Source: Thermofilum sp.
Lineage (GTDB): Archaea > Thermoproteota > Thermoprotei > Thermofilales > Thermofilaceae
NCBI GenBank assembly: GCA_020832965.1
Contig: JAJHRM010000003.1
Coordinates: 1-64,000, forward strand
Length of the DNA: 64,000 bases
Direction: 5' to 3'
Shown: in pieces, positions 25,677 through 35,051 of the stretch
Layout of the letters: every line of letters begins with the position of its first letter
Position numbering within the stretch: position 1 is the stretch's first letter
Position numbers and translations under genes: made by a program
Notes under the pieces: generated by a model
What the model was told of the DNA's origin: nothing
Databases searched by the model: none
The model's input: only the letters and a program-made list of their open reading frames with translations

Positions 25677-26021
25677 CTAAAAGCTGAATTTTACCCTTAT
25701 GTCTCTTCGTGTGCTTGATAGCTGGGCTAGGATCTGTTTCAGCGCATCATCATCTATTGGAAGCCTAATCCTGCCTGACTGGGCTAGTTGTATAAGTTGA
25801 AGCTCAAGAGTCTCCACAAGCTCCGGCTTAACGAGTTTCAGGTTTGTTAATCGGGCTCTAGCCTCAGGTGTTAAAATTCGTCGCAAGAGTTCCTGTCTAA
25901 CGGCTTCCTCCTCAGCTTTTCTGGCTGCCGCCTCCCTTTCTGCCTCTAAGCGACGCTGATACTCGGCTAGCTTTCGTCGCTTAATTTCTTCTAATTCGTC
26001 GTCTACCTCGCCATAGCTCAT
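25677..26021 (-). CDS. PDCD5-family DNA-binding protein
   Basis: 114 residues from ATG 26021. Acidic start, a long charged helix rich in Glu, Arg and Ala ([20 protein letters not shown]), then [20 protein letters not shown] and a three-helix core ending in IRVKFSF, as in archaeal PDCD5/TFAR19 homologues. Exact role is unclear. Normally sits between S19e and L39e; here insertions separate it from both. Confidence 0.9.
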   Translation of the reverse strand: MSYGEVDDELEEIKRRKLAEYQRRLEAEREAAARKAEEEAVRQELLRRILTPEARARLTNLKLVKPELVETLELQLIQLAQSGRIRLPIDDDALKQILAQLSSTRRDIRVKFSF

Positions 26022-26097
26022 AGTCAACACCAATTCCGTATAGTTTATGATTGCTTTAAGGTTTTTGTGGCATTGCACACTACAGTGTAGAAGACAG

Positions 26098-26289
26098 GCG
26101 CGCGGAAACTTAGTAAAGGTTTACGGGCGTCGTGTAAGCTCACGCCAGGGGTCTGAGAGACCTGATCCACTGCCCGCTCGGCACGTCCGCTCGCAGACAT
26201 AAACATCGCTCTAAGCATACTGGAGCGGGGGGGCAGCCGCCTCTCACAATAAGAAGGCAGGGTGACGACTAGCGTGCAAAGCGCGCGCT
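26098..26289 (+). repeat. Strongly decayed tnpB 3' end
   Basis: GCGCGCGG at the left and AAGCGCGCGCT at the right. In between, GLRDLIHCPLGTSARR echoes the zinc-ribbon second half (RGLIHCPLGH-type), and GGCAGGGTGACGACTAGCG is a worn right end. It lies between the S19e and PDCD5 genes, 23 bp from the S19e stop. Confidence 0.6.
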
Positions 26290-26312
26290 GTGGAATGCTC
26301 GGAGATGTTACT

Positions 26313-26801
26313 TTATGATGATTGTACGGGACTCGTTTGCGTTATGGCGAGGTACTTTCGAAGCTCTGGCCTTTCCTCTGTTAATTTTTTAAATATTTGC
26401 AGTGCGACTCTGTCAAGAAGAGATTTTCCCCTCGGAGTAACAATGCGACCTCTCGGCGTCTTAGCTATCAAACCAGCACTTTCGAGCTGTTGAAGAGCTT
26501 TTCTTATTGATGATCCACCGCCTTTCTTAAAGTGTTTTCTTTTAACAGTATTCTTGGTCCTACCTCCGTAGGCTGTACGAAGCCTCTCAAGACCCACTGG
26601 TCCGTTGAGATAAACTTTTCTAAGGAGAGCTGCACATCTTTTGTACCACCACTCCGGGTCCTCAGGGGGGCGTTCACGCGTGGGGCCTGTTTTAGCGTAG
26701 AGACTCCACTCAGGAGGCCTTATCTCGCCGGTATTCTCTTTTAGGTACTTAGCTACCTCCTCGATCAGCAGTCGCGCCGGCACAAGCCTTACATCCACCA
26801 T
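26313..26801 (-). CDS. rps19e: Ribosomal protein S19e
   Basis: 162 residues from ATG 26801. Typical are PEWSLYAKTGPTRERPPEDP, WWYKRCAALLRKVYLNGPVG and GGGSSIRKALQQLESAGLI. It belongs to the small-subunit head and is needed for its maturation. First gene of the S19e-PDCD5-L39e-L31e-aIF6 series on this strand. Confidence 0.95.
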   Translation of the reverse strand: MVDVRLVPARLLIEEVAKYLKENTGEIRPPEWSLYAKTGPTRERPPEDPEWWYKRCAALLRKVYLNGPVGLERLRTAYGGRTKNTVKRKHFKKGGGSSIRKALQQLESAGLIAKTPRGRIVTPRGKSLLDRVALQIFKKLTEERPELRKYLAITQTSPVQSS

Positions 26802-26905
26802 ACTCTGCCACCACATCCTCGAATTTACTTATTTAAAGATTTGCATTGGGAAAATAGTAGCAAAGGACAAGTGAAAAATAAAAGGGACTGCGAAAGGCGA
26901 GACAT

Positions 26906-27673
26906 GTGTCTGATGTAGTAAAGACCGGCGACTGGGTAGTGCTCTACTACAGCGATAAGCGCAGGTACGTTGTAAAGGTGGAGAGTGGAAAGACCTTTCA
27001 CACGATGCATGGAAGTATAAATCTATCCAGCCTCGTCGGGTTAGAATATGGTTGCTCTATCGAGACTAATATCGGAGAAAAGCTAACAGTATCAAGGGCC
27101 TCATTTATTGACAGGCTTGAAGTACTCCAAAAATATACACAAGTTATCTACCCAAAGGATGCCGCGTACATACTCTTGACCGCGGGTATAGGTCCCGGAT
27201 CGAGAGTGGTAGAAGCCGGGACTGGCACAGGATATATGACAGCGATACTTGCATGGTACGTGAAGCCCAGCGGTAGGGTCTTCACGTACGAGATAAGGAA
27301 AGAATTTTATGAAAGAGCGCTCAAGAACCTTAAAACTCTGGAAGTCATACAGTATGTTGAGGCTAAGAACAAGGACGTGAGGAATGGAATAGATGAAGAG
27401 GATGTAGACGCGGTTGTTCTCGATATGCCTGATCCCTGGAACGTAGTTGAAGAGGCCATGAAGTCGCTTACTCATGGGGGCTCAATAGCTATCTTTGTAC
27501 CTACAGTCCCACAACTTGAAAAAACGATAATTTCTCTTAAAAAAGCAAACTTTAAACAAATAGAGCCGGCGGAGATTCAATTAAGGAGGTTCAAGCCGAT
27601 CCCAGAGGAACTTCGCCCAGAAACCCTAGGTGTAGTTCATACTGGTTACGTAGTTGTGGCCCGCAAAATATGA
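26906..27673 (+). CDS. trmI: tRNA (adenine-N1)-methyltransferase TrmI
   Basis: 255 residues from GTG. The SAM-binding motif is VVEAGTGTGYMTAILAWYV near residue 100; YPKDAAYIL precedes it and DAVVLDMPDPW follows, as in archaeal TrmI, which methylates A57/A58 of tRNA as a tetramer. A small N-terminal beta domain is present. tRNA-Leu lies 45 bp downstream. Confidence 0.9.
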   Translation: MSDVVKTGDWVVLYYSDKRRYVVKVESGKTFHTMHGSINLSSLVGLEYGCSIETNIGEKLTVSRASFIDRLEVLQKYTQVIYPKDAAYILLTAGIGPGSRVVEAGTGTGYMTAILAWYVKPSGRVFTYEIRKEFYERALKNLKTLEVIQYVEAKNKDVRNGIDEEDVDAVVLDMPDPWNVVEEAMKSLTHGGSIAIFVPTVPQLEKTIISLKKANFKQIEPAEIQLRRFKPIPEELRPETLGVVHTGYVVVARKI

Positions 27674-27717
27674 CCCCGCGAAAACCTTATAGCGGTCTGC
27701 AGCAAGTTTTAATTGTA

Positions 27718-27825
<108 letters not shown>

Positions 27826-27895
27826 GTAAGATCTCCGAGAGCATTCTACGCCTAATAACGCGCTATAGAGATGCCGTATCCGGGAGTGTCGGCAA

Positions 27896-27943
27896 CTAAG
27901 CAGCATGTCTGCGTACAGTAGGCTTCGCAGACGTGCTGCTTAG
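27896..27943. terminator. 18-bp stem-loop between convergent genes
   Basis: CTAAGCAGCATGTCTGCG pairs with CGCAGACGTGCTGCTTAG (one T:G wobble) across a 12-base loop. It is followed by GCTAATGTTTTTAAG. Lying after tRNA-Leu and before the 3' end of a minus-strand gene, it could terminate both transcripts or be an independent structured RNA. Confidence 0.5.
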
Positions 27944-27983
27944 AGCTAATGTTTTTAAGAAGCTATGCATTGATGAGGAAATC

Positions 27984-28391
27984 TCACATTGTTGGAGAAA
28001 GACGCTTAATGGGTCTTATATCCAGTAGGAAAATTCTCTTCCAACCGGCTTTCTCAAGTAAGGAGTCTAAAGTTTTTAGCACGCCGAGCTTAAGCGGTGC
28101 TAACACAACCTTGTGAACCTTACCCCTACGTACCGAGTAAATCATTAAAATTATGGTTCCATTCCCCCTCTTCCCGGGCGAGTACACAAGAACACAGTCC
28201 TCCAGGAAATCGTTCTTCTCAACCAAACCGTATTCAAAAAGCCACTCCTTAATCAGTGTAAAGTAGCTCTTATACCCATGCTGGTTCTTTGCGTATCTTA
28301 GCCCACTCATAGCCAGATCCAGCCAGAAGACTTCATTGTCCTTGTTAACGATATATAGCCCCAGACTCCTCAGGGTCTTTGTCCTTAACAT
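27984..28391 (-). CDS. Hypothetical protein, 135 residues
   Basis: Not recognised. Mixed alpha/beta composition; segments VFWLDLAMSGLRYAK, EDCVLVYSPGKRGNGTIILM and a basic C-terminus (RPIKRLSP). Codon use and frame quality look like those of neighbouring real genes. The start at ATG 28391 has no obvious Shine-Dalgarno. It stands alone between tRNA-Leu and tRNA-Phe. Confidence 0.55.
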   Translation of the reverse strand: MLRTKTLRSLGLYIVNKDNEVFWLDLAMSGLRYAKNQHGYKSYFTLIKEWLFEYGLVEKNDFLEDCVLVYSPGKRGNGTIILMIYSVRRGKVHKVVLAPLKLGVLKTLDSLLEKAGWKRIFLLDIRPIKRLSPTM

Positions 28392-28663
28392 AAAGCCTAG
28401 CTATCGCTCAAAGAAGGGGTATAAATTACTTACTCCCAGAAAGCCTCGGTAGCAACTAGATCCTCAAGGGCATGTATTAAAGGGTCTGCAGATACACGTC
28501 AATAACCGTAAAAATATTTTTGCGGACAGAAGAGCATTTAATGAGGCATAGGGCATCAGTACATATACAAGTTGCACACTTAAGGAAAAGCAAGTTGCGC
28601 TAACCCTCTTATTCACCTAGACACAACATTTTTAAACTTCCGCAAACAACAACTACATGTAAA

Positions 28664-28753
28664 GCCGGGGTAGCTCAGCTGGGAGAGCATCCGGCTGAAG
28701 AAATTTCCGCGGAAACCGGAGGGTCCCGGGTTCAAATCCCGGCCCCGGCACCA
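28664..28753 (+). tRNA. tRNA-Phe (GAA) with canonical 14-nt intron
   Basis: 90 nt genomic, 76 nt mature. Acceptor GCCGGGG/CCCCGGC, D-arm GCTC-GAGC, anticodon stem TCCGG/CCGGA, loop CTGAAG-A (GAA) interrupted at 37/38 by an intron at 28701-28714, T-arm CCGGG-TTCAAAT-CCCGG, ACCA encoded. A TTTTTAAACTT box lies about 30 bp upstream (28630-28640). Confidence 0.95.
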
Positions 28754-28815
28754 CGCAGAATTCATGGATAATTTTTCACTGCTTTTGTTTTATCTGGGGA
28801 ATATTTAGAGAAGCA

Positions 28816-29883
28816 TTAGAAGGTTCCACCGCGTGTCCTCGGCACCATTTGATGGTTAAAGGGTGTTTCTTCCAGGACGAGCTTACGCACGGAGGGAGCC
28901 TCTTCTAATATCTTCCCCTTTTTCACAAGGTCTATAAGGAGTGGGTGCAGGTATTTAGCTGGGTAGAATTGCCGGTACTTTGAGGAATAAGGCCCCAGCT
29001 CATCATACATTACCTCGATTAGTGTTCCAGCTTCGGTGACTAGTTGATGAGTCATGGCTACGAGGTTTGCATTCCTGTAGAAGCGTAGGCCTGTTTGGAA
29101 GTGGTCTTTCACTCTAACTGGACAATAGTGTACAGTTGTATTAGCTGAAACAGATTCTGCGTAGCGGATTAATTCTAAAGCCGCCTCTTCGCTCCCCTCA
29201 GCTGCACGATAATCCTTTGACAGCTTAAAACCGCGCAGCTGTAAGGACAGAGAATTTGACTCGGTAAATTCCAGCTGGTTCAAGTTGATAAAGTCAACTT
29301 CGTATTTTTCCGCTAAGTTTAGGAGCTTTAAAAGAAAGTCCCTGCTGCGAGGCAGCGCTGGGTACTCTAGACCAACGCTTAGTTTATCCCCCCATTCACG
29401 CGCTAGCTTCAAGGCTTCCTCCAACTTATCCAGCGGGGCATGTATTCTAAGCTCGTTTAGACCCACGTCTGCCAGTTCCTTAAGTCTGTCTCTCTTTAGT
29501 AGTAGCCCAGTTGTGTAAATGTGTATGTGAAACTTCTCTCCAAATTGATCCTTAAGATAGGAAATAGTCTGCACTGCTAGTTGGTGCTTTAAAAGCGGGT
29601 CTCCCCCTGTTAAGCTAGCTCCTTTTGAACCGGACTTTAAAATCTCAGCTTCTAGCCTTTTGAAGTACTCGAAAGGATTTGTTATCTCCGTCTCATTCAC
29701 GATTATTAAGTCCCTCTGCCTCCTGTACTCACTCAATGGGCAGTAGAAACAGCTACAGGGACAGAGCCCGGTCAGGAAAATGATGGTTTTTAAGCCTTGC
29801 TGGCATAGCATGCATCCCCTTGGTAGCTTACCATACACAATACTTCCGGTCGCCAGATTCTTTACACGCATTTGTGTAAACAC
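28816..29883 (-). CDS. COG2108-type radical-SAM protein
   Basis: 355 residues. The radical-SAM motif is CPCSCFYCP (C-x3-C-x2-C) near residue 41, followed by SLTGGDPLLK and HIYTTGLLL, as in proteins related to pyruvate formate-lyase activating enzyme. An additional N-terminal pair CMLC lies at residues 24-27. C-terminal residues 210-350 are of unknown fold. Substrate unknown. Confidence 0.78.
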   Translation of the reverse strand: MFTQMRVKNLATGSIVYGKLPRGCMLCQQGLKTIIFLTGLCPCSCFYCPLSEYRRQRDLIIVNETEITNPFEYFKRLEAEILKSGSKGASLTGGDPLLKHQLAVQTISYLKDQFGEKFHIHIYTTGLLLKRDRLKELADVGLNELRIHAPLDKLEEALKLAREWGDKLSVGLEYPALPRSRDFLLKLLNLAEKYEVDFINLNQLEFTESNSLSLQLRGFKLSKDYRAAEGSEEAALELIRYAESVSANTTVHYCPVRVKDHFQTGLRFYRNANLVAMTHQLVTEAGTLIEVMYDELGPYSSKYRQFYPAKYLHPLLIDLVKKGKILEEAPSVRKLVLEETPFNHQMVPRTRGGTF

Positions 29884-29911
29884 TGCAGTCCTTAGCGCTT
29901 CCCGTCAAGCG

Positions 29912-30172
29912 CTAGTCTTTAACTTGCTCGAGCAGGGAGACTATCTGCCAAATCTTCGTCCTCGCAAAGAGAGGGGTGTTTGGATCCATCGAAATTTCAT
30001 CGAGCTTCGAAATCACCGTAGCAGCTTTTAGTCCAGGAGTCATTTCGGGACTCATTAGTACCTCTATAGACTCTGTTGCCACGCGCCTTATATTTCTGGG
30101 CACACCCCTGTCATCAGCAATCTGTTTTAGAAGCTCAATAGCATTTTTAATCTGGGGGGCAACTTCGCTCAT
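29912..30172 (-). CDS. UPF0147 family protein
   Basis: 86 residues from ATG 30172, preceded by GGAGG at good spacing. Helical throughout: KNAIELLKQIADDRGVPRNI and VLMSPEMTPGLKAATVISKL are the family's hallmarks. Function unknown; widely conserved in archaea. A longer frame to 30289 is rejected. Divergent from the L14e gene. Confidence 0.88.
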   Translation of the reverse strand: MSEVAPQIKNAIELLKQIADDRGVPRNIRRVATESIEVLMSPEMTPGLKAATVISKLDEISMDPNTPLFARTKIWQIVSLLEQVKD

Positions 30173-30304
30173 AATCCTCCACCAAGTTGAGCTTTTTCTG
30201 CAGGCAAATATATCTATTTTCGTCCAGAGCACTCGTCCACAAGCAGGAAAAGCATACATAAAATTTTTAAAAAATATGTTAACTTTCATGCCTTGATTAA
30301 CGCT

Positions 30305-30601
30305 ATGAAGCTTTACGATGTAGGAAGGATATGTGTGAAGACAAGCGGAAGAGAAGCAGGCTCAAAGTGCGTCATAGTGGATATCATAGATGATAATTAT
30401 GTCCTGGTAACAGGCCCGAAAAGTTTAACTGGAGTTAAAAGGAGGAGAGCGAACATCAAACACCTAGAGCCTTTAGATAAAAAGATAGGCATAAGCAAGG
30501 GAGCCAGTGATGAGGAAGTTCTCGCCCTCCTTGAAAAATCGGGTCTGATCGAATATATGAGGGAGAGGGTAAAGCCCGAACTTTCAGCGAGCTTTATTTA
30601 A
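30305..30601 (+). CDS. rpl14e: Ribosomal protein L14e
   Basis: 98 residues from ATG 30305: [20 protein letters not shown] and [20 protein letters not shown] are diagnostic of eL14. It is followed after 16 bp by cbf5, the usual archaeal arrangement. Confidence 0.95.
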   Translation: MKLYDVGRICVKTSGREAGSKCVIVDIIDDNYVLVTGPKSLTGVKRRRANIKHLEPLDKKIGISKGASDEEVLALLEKSGLIEYMRERVKPELSASFI

Positions 30602-30617
30602 TGTTCGGTGCCTGCCT

Positions 30618-31628
30618 TTGCCTGCAAAGTACCTTGCAACACTACAGAAACGCGAAGTACTCTTTAGAACAGAGGAAGAGACGGATTTTTCCTATGGATG
30701 GTTACCTGAGGAGAGACCTCCAGACATTTTACTAAAATACTCTGTGATAAATCTGGATAAACCGGTTGGACCCTCTAGCCATGAGGTTGTTGCATGGCTA
30801 AGGAGACAACTAGGTATAGGAAAAATCGCGCATGCTGGAACCCTTGACCCGAAAGTTTCCGGGATTTTACCGATAAGCGTAGGGCACTCTACTCGAATAC
30901 TACCAGTCCTGTTAAAGGAGGACAAGGAATACGTCTGCGTCATGCGTCTTCACGGAGATGTTGACCAAGAAAGATTGGAGAATGTTATCAGGTTGTTTAA
31001 GGGCAGGATTTATCAACGTCCACCATTGCGCAGTGCCGTTAAAAGGACTATAAGAATCAGGCGGATATACGACATAGAGCTCCTCGAATTCTCAGGCAGA
31101 ACGGCACTCCTTCAGGTATGGTGTGAAGCCGGAACCTATATGCGTAAACTCTGCCACGACATTGGAGAAATCCTTGGCGTCGGAGCACACATGCAGGAGC
31201 TCAGGAGGATAAGATCTGGGTCTCTAAAGGAAGAAGATCATCTGGCAACCCTACACGACGTAGTAGATGCTTACCTTATATGGAAACAGGAGGGGATCGA
31301 TACCTTTTTGCGGGAGGTGTTTCTACCAGTGGAATTTGCCGTCCAGCACTTACCTAAGGTGTGGATTAGAGATTCAGCTGTCGATGCGATATGCCACGGC
31401 GCACCCTTAGCAGTACCAGGGATAGTTAAGCTTGAAAGCGGCATAAAGGTCGGTGCAGAGGTTGCAATCCTCACGCTCAAAAACGAACTAGTAGCGGTGG
31501 GAAAAGCAGAAATGACTTCAGGAAAAATGCTTAGCGAGTCTAGGGGCATAGCTGTAAAGCCGAGATATGTGCTCATGGAACCCGGAACTTACCCAAAGAA
31601 GTGGAAGGCGAAGCAGCAACAGGCTTAG
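30618..31628 (+). CDS. cbf5: tRNA/rRNA pseudouridine synthase Cbf5 (TruB family)
   Basis: 336 residues from a TTG start. The catalytic segment is HAGTLDPKVSGIL with the active Asp near residue 77; RRIRSGSLKEED and a C-terminal PUA domain (about 245-325, starting PKVWIRDSAVDAICHGAPL) follow. It is the catalytic subunit of H/ACA ribonucleoproteins and also makes tRNA psi55. Confidence 0.95.
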   Translation: MPAKYLATLQKREVLFRTEEETDFSYGWLPEERPPDILLKYSVINLDKPVGPSSHEVVAWLRRQLGIGKIAHAGTLDPKVSGILPISVGHSTRILPVLLKEDKEYVCVMRLHGDVDQERLENVIRLFKGRIYQRPPLRSAVKRTIRIRRIYDIELLEFSGRTALLQVWCEAGTYMRKLCHDIGEILGVGAHMQELRRIRSGSLKEEDHLATLHDVVDAYLIWKQEGIDTFLREVFLPVEFAVQHLPKVWIRDSAVDAICHGAPLAVPGIVKLESGIKVGAEVAILTLKNELVAVGKAEMTSGKMLSESRGIAVKPRYVLMEPGTYPKKWKAKQQQA

Positions 31629-31657
31629 CTCAGTTAAGGTTTCTCGCAGGTGAGACA

Positions 31658-32188
31658 TCAGTAGCTATAACTATCCAACAATATGTTTGCCAGGGCGATC
31701 AACACATCGACAGGCTTCTTCAAGGAAGAAATTTTGACTGATTCAACCCCATCAACATGCACACTGTGTGAAAAAATGAGAGTTATTTCATCCTCGATGC
31801 CCCTCAATACTTCTGTTATTTCTTTACCCCTCGTAGCGACCAGGTACCCCCTCATCTCAGCACCCGTATTCTTGACTTTCTCGATCACAAAGCCCCAGTG
31901 CGGGAACTTCTTTAGCCCACTTGCTTTCGCCTCTTCAACCGCAGAGACTACCCTTCTATGAATACCCATATAGGAAGACTCATCTACATGTATGTGCTTC
32001 GCTTTTTCACCTGAAACTGAGACCTTCACATTTATACCATGCAAAATGAAAACCAGAGAAACGTCCCTGCGGATATCATGAGACGTAAACATCGCAGAGA
32101 CAACTATCCTCTTAACCAGAGAAGCATCCTCCTTAAACACATCAAAAGGCATCACAACCACAAACTTACGCCTCAATGCATCCACCAT
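31658..32188 (-). CDS. trmY: tRNA pseudouridine-54 N1-methyltransferase-like (TrmY, DUF358)
   Basis: 176 residues. SPOUT-fold protein with VVVMPFDVF at the start, AMFTSHDIRRDVSLVFILHG and KHIHVDESSYMGI, matching the DUF358 family whose archaeal members methylate pseudouridine 54 in the tRNA T-loop. The C-terminal half is less conserved. Convergent with cbf5, which may act on the neighbouring position 55. Confidence 0.72.
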   Translation of the reverse strand: MVDALRRKFVVVMPFDVFKEDASLVKRIVVSAMFTSHDIRRDVSLVFILHGINVKVSVSGEKAKHIHVDESSYMGIHRRVVSAVEEAKASGLKKFPHWGFVIEKVKNTGAEMRGYLVATRGKEITEVLRGIEDEITLIFSHSVHVDGVESVKISSLKKPVDVLIALANILLDSYSY

Positions 32189-32300
32189 ATGCAAAGAACA
32201 ACACAGCATATAAAATAGTTATACGTGAAGGCATACATAGACAAATAAAACCATAACCCAGGACTAATCTGTATCAGGGCTTTAGCATGCGAGGATTTAG

Positions 32301-32411
32301 AGCCGGGGCCGGGATTCGAACCCGGGATAGATCGGGTATCTAAGGCTAGTTGACCACTGCAGCCTCGCCCCCTTACGGGTCCGACGCCTTAGTCCACTCG
32401 GCCACCCCGGC
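32301..32411 (-). tRNA. tRNA-Cys (GCA) with two introns, CCA not encoded
   Basis: 111 nt genomic, 75 nt mature. Acceptor GCCGGGG/CCCCGGC, D-arm GCC-GGC, T-arm CCGGG-TTCGAAT-CCCGG, discriminator T as expected for Cys. Intron 1 (32364-32380, 17 nt) interrupts the 5' anticodon stem at 30/31 and intron 2 (32338-32356, 19 nt) is at the canonical 37/38 site. Removal gives TCGGG-CTGCAGA-CCCGA with anticodon GCA. Confidence 0.87.
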
Positions 32412-32806
32412 CATTGAAGATTTAGACACTCAGAGGGTTATAAGATTTTCGTGGCGGGCATGTGGAAGGTGCTGTATAGCGTGCGCTAACCCTGTAACCT
32501 CGATGTCTCAGCGTAACATTCACAGGGCGCAAGCCATCATAGTATGATGGGACACTTAAAGGTATACAAGACTACCTTAAACCAGGTCTTCTGCGGCTCA
32601 GTCTAGCAAATGCGCCAGGGCTACCCGCTGAAGCCTGGGTGAAAATCGAGGTATACCCATAGGCTAACAAGCGATGCGTTCTCTCTCTCTGGAAAATATT
32701 TGTAGCATAAGCAACTATTGGGTTAGAACAGTATAAATCTCTGGAGCGCTTGTGTCTGTACATTTTCAAGAAAAACTTAAATTTGTGTTGAGGATAGGGG
32801 TGAGAG
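32412..32806. other. Gap before S24e
   Basis: No gene recognised. A short plus-strand open stretch near 32560-32655 (LKPGLLRLSLANAPGLPAEA) lacks a start and resembles nothing I know. AAAAACTTAAATTTG near 32770 is a likely promoter of the S24e operon. Confidence 0.35.
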
Positions 32807-33127
32807 GTGCCTCGGATGGGTGTTGGCTCGATAAAGCTTGTGCATGAGCGGGTTAACAGGGTGATTGGTCGGCGCGAGCTACTCTTCTCTATCACTCATG
32901 AAGGCTCAGGGACCCCCTCCAAGAAAGAGATCGTTTCACAGCTTCAAGGCGTTCTAGGTTCTCAGGGAGTGATTGTGGTTAGGAAGATTTCCACAAGGTA
33001 TGGACAAAGAGTTTCAGATGTGCTTATACATGTATATGATGCCGAGACGACAGCAAAAATGTACGAACCAAAGCATATCCTGAGACGAAATGGACTAATT
33101 CGGGAGGAAGTTAAAAAGGAGGGATAG
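32807..33127 (+). CDS. rps24e: Ribosomal protein S24e
   Basis: 106 residues: [34 protein letters not shown] and [20 protein letters not shown] mark eS24. The GTG at 32807 follows GGGGTGA at a suitable distance; ATG 32816 is the alternative. First gene of S24e-S27ae-Kae1-Bud32. Confidence 0.94.
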   Translation: MPRMGVGSIKLVHERVNRVIGRRELLFSITHEGSGTPSKKEIVSQLQGVLGSQGVIVVRKISTRYGQRVSDVLIHVYDAETTAKMYEPKHILRRNGLIREEVKKEG

Positions 33128-33131
33128 GAGT

Positions 33132-33290
33132 ATGCCAAAAATCCATGGACTTTACGAATATGACTATAAAACCGGTACTATTAAATTGAAGAACAAGAAG
33201 TGTCCAAGATGCGGATCCATAATGGCTCACCATTTAAAGCCAGCAGAGAGATGGCACTGTGGAAAATGTGGCTACACAGAATTTGTCTAG
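33132..33290 (+). CDS. rps27ae: Ribosomal protein S27ae
   Basis: 52 residues, translated directly: starts [20 protein letters not shown]; zinc ribbon CPRC then CGKCGY with 18 residues between the pairs; ends TEFV. This is eS31 without the ubiquitin fusion. It lies 4 bp after S24e and 9 bp before kae1. Confidence 0.95.
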   Translation: MPKIHGLYEYDYKTGTIKLKNKKCPRCGSIMAHHLKPAERWHCGKCGYTEFV

Positions 33291-33299
33291 TGCTCGGGA

Positions 33300-34292
33300 A
33301 TGGCTGTCGTTCTAGGCATAGAGTCTACTGCGCACACCTTCGGTGTAGGGATAGCCTCTCATACGGGTAGCATACTCAGCAACGTTAATCGCGCATACAT
33401 TCCTAGATCAGGCGGTATTAAGCCAACAGAGGCTGCTGAACACCACAGTAAAGTGGCGCCAGACATTCTCTATGAGGCCTTAAGAAGAGCAAATCTAAAG
33501 ATAGAGGATATTGATGCTGTTGCCGTTGCGCTCGGTCCGGGCATGGGTCCTTGCTTAAGAGTTGGAGCGACCCTGGCGAGGTATCTCGCTTTAAAATATG
33601 AAAAGCCTCTTGTACCAGTTAATCACTCCATTGCTCACCTGGAAATTGCCAGGCTGACCACAGGGTTCTGGGACCCAGTATTTGTTTACGTAGCAGGTGG
33701 GAACACGATCATTACTACTTTCAATGAGGGGCGGTATAGGGTGTTCGGAGAAACTCTGGACATCCCGCTGGGTAACTGTCTAGACACTTTCGCGCGTGAA
33801 GTGGGCTTAGGGTTCCCTGGGGTTCCGATGGTCGAAGAACTTGCCTTAAAGGGCAGAAGGTACATATTCTTACCATACACTGTAAAGGGGCAGGACGTCT
33901 CGTACTCAGGTCTTCTAACTCAAGCTCTCCAATTGTATAAGTCTGGTGAATGCGGCTTAGAGGACATCTGTTACAGTCTTGTCGAAACGTCCTACTCCAT
34001 GCTCGTAGAAGTTGCTGAGAGGGCGCTTGCACATACAGGTAAATCACAGCTGGTTTTAACAGGAGGAGTTGCCAGAAGCAGGATCCTCGTGGAGAAGCTC
34101 AGGAAGATGGTTGAAGACAGAGGTGGAGTTTTCAGCACGGTTCCAGCCGAGTATGCCGGTGATAATGGTGCAATGATAGCTTATACAGGTGCGCTAGCAT
34201 TCATGCACGGCGTAAGGATTCCTGTCGAGAAGAGTTCTATCCAGCCCTATTGGAGAATGGATGAGGTAGAGGTGCCTTGGAGACAAAAATAG
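33300..34292 (+). CDS. kae1: KEOPS catalytic subunit Kae1 (TsaD)
   Basis: 330 residues, ASKHA fold. It transfers threonylcarbamoyl to A37 of ANN-decoding tRNAs. Seen are VLGIESTAHTFGVGI, the iron-binding HHSKVAPD (about 48) and HSIAHLE (about 105), and LTGGVARS near residue 250. It overlaps bud32 by 16 bp; in some archaea the two are one fused gene. Confidence 0.95.
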   Translation: MAVVLGIESTAHTFGVGIASHTGSILSNVNRAYIPRSGGIKPTEAAEHHSKVAPDILYEALRRANLKIEDIDAVAVALGPGMGPCLRVGATLARYLALKYEKPLVPVNHSIAHLEIARLTTGFWDPVFVYVAGGNTIITTFNEGRYRVFGETLDIPLGNCLDTFAREVGLGFPGVPMVEELALKGRRYIFLPYTVKGQDVSYSGLLTQALQLYKSGECGLEDICYSLVETSYSMLVEVAERALAHTGKSQLVLTGGVARSRILVEKLRKMVEDRGGVFSTVPAEYAGDNGAMIAYTGALAFMHGVRIPVEKSSIQPYWRMDEVEVPWRQK

Positions 34293-35014
34293 CCCAGGTC
34301 ATTGATTTCGTCAGGTACTGGACAGGTTTTTCTTTCGAAAAAGTACTGGGAATAGGTGCTGAAGCCATACTGTTAGGAGGCTACATGTGTGGACAAGAAG
34401 TTGTAGTTAAATATCGACTGAAGAAAAATTATCGTGATGAAAACCTTGACCGTATCCTGAGGTATGAGAGAACAGTTCTAGAGGCAAAGCTTCTATGCAA
34501 GGCGACAATTATAGGAGTTAATGTACCAAGCTTGATGCTCGTATACCCAGAGGAAGGCATACTCATCTCGAGTTTTATTCGGGGAGAAAGATTAAAGGAA
34601 TACGTGGAAAAAGCATCACCCAACTTACTTCGGGACGTCTTTAAGAATGTTGGACGCCAAGTGGGTTTACTCCACAATGCCGGCATTATTCACGGAGATT
34701 TAACTACAAGCAACATAATCTTGAGTGAGGGTAAGACACCGTTTCTAATCGATTTTGGTCTAGGGTTTTTCTCGAACCGTGATGAAGATGCAGGGGTGGA
34801 TCTACATCTCTTTGCGAGGGCCATTGAGAGCACCCACCCATCACTCCTGGACGAAGTCTTAAATTCATTCATAGAGGGTTACAGAGGGGAAAGAGGCGAA
34901 GAAAAAGCCTTGTGCGTGATTAGGAAAATGAAGGAAATACGCATGCGCGGCAGATACGTCCGGGAAAGGAAACGTGCCATCCCCTCGAGCAGCGCCTCGC
35001 CTCTCCTTGCATAA
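34277..35014 (+). CDS. bud32: KEOPS kinase/ATPase subunit Bud32
   Basis: 245 residues from TTG within kae1. Minimal kinase: LGIGAEAILLGG loop, VVVKYRLKKNYR (ATP lysine), catalytic HGDLTTSNIIL and metal-binding DFGLGF. The RIO/Bud32 type lacks the usual activation loop. The basic tail RMRGRYVRERKRAI is typical. It acts with Kae1. Confidence 0.94.
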   Translation: METKIAQVIDFVRYWTGFSFEKVLGIGAEAILLGGYMCGQEVVVKYRLKKNYRDENLDRILRYERTVLEAKLLCKATIIGVNVPSLMLVYPEEGILISSFIRGERLKEYVEKASPNLLRDVFKNVGRQVGLLHNAGIIHGDLTTSNIILSEGKTPFLIDFGLGFFSNRDEDAGVDLHLFARAIESTHPSLLDEVLNSFIEGYRGERGEEKALCVIRKMKEIRMRGRYVRERKRAIPSSSASPLLA

Positions 35015-35051
35015 AAAACAAATTTATTTAGGGCGTTCCTGAAAGAAAAAC

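Noticed and set aside
32301..32411. Reading this tRNA as type II Leu or Ser with a long variable arm
   Set aside because: TAGAT-ACCCG-ATCTA looks like a variable arm, but no anticodon stem then forms. Removing two introns gives a complete 75-nt tRNA-Cys(GCA) with the expected T discriminator.
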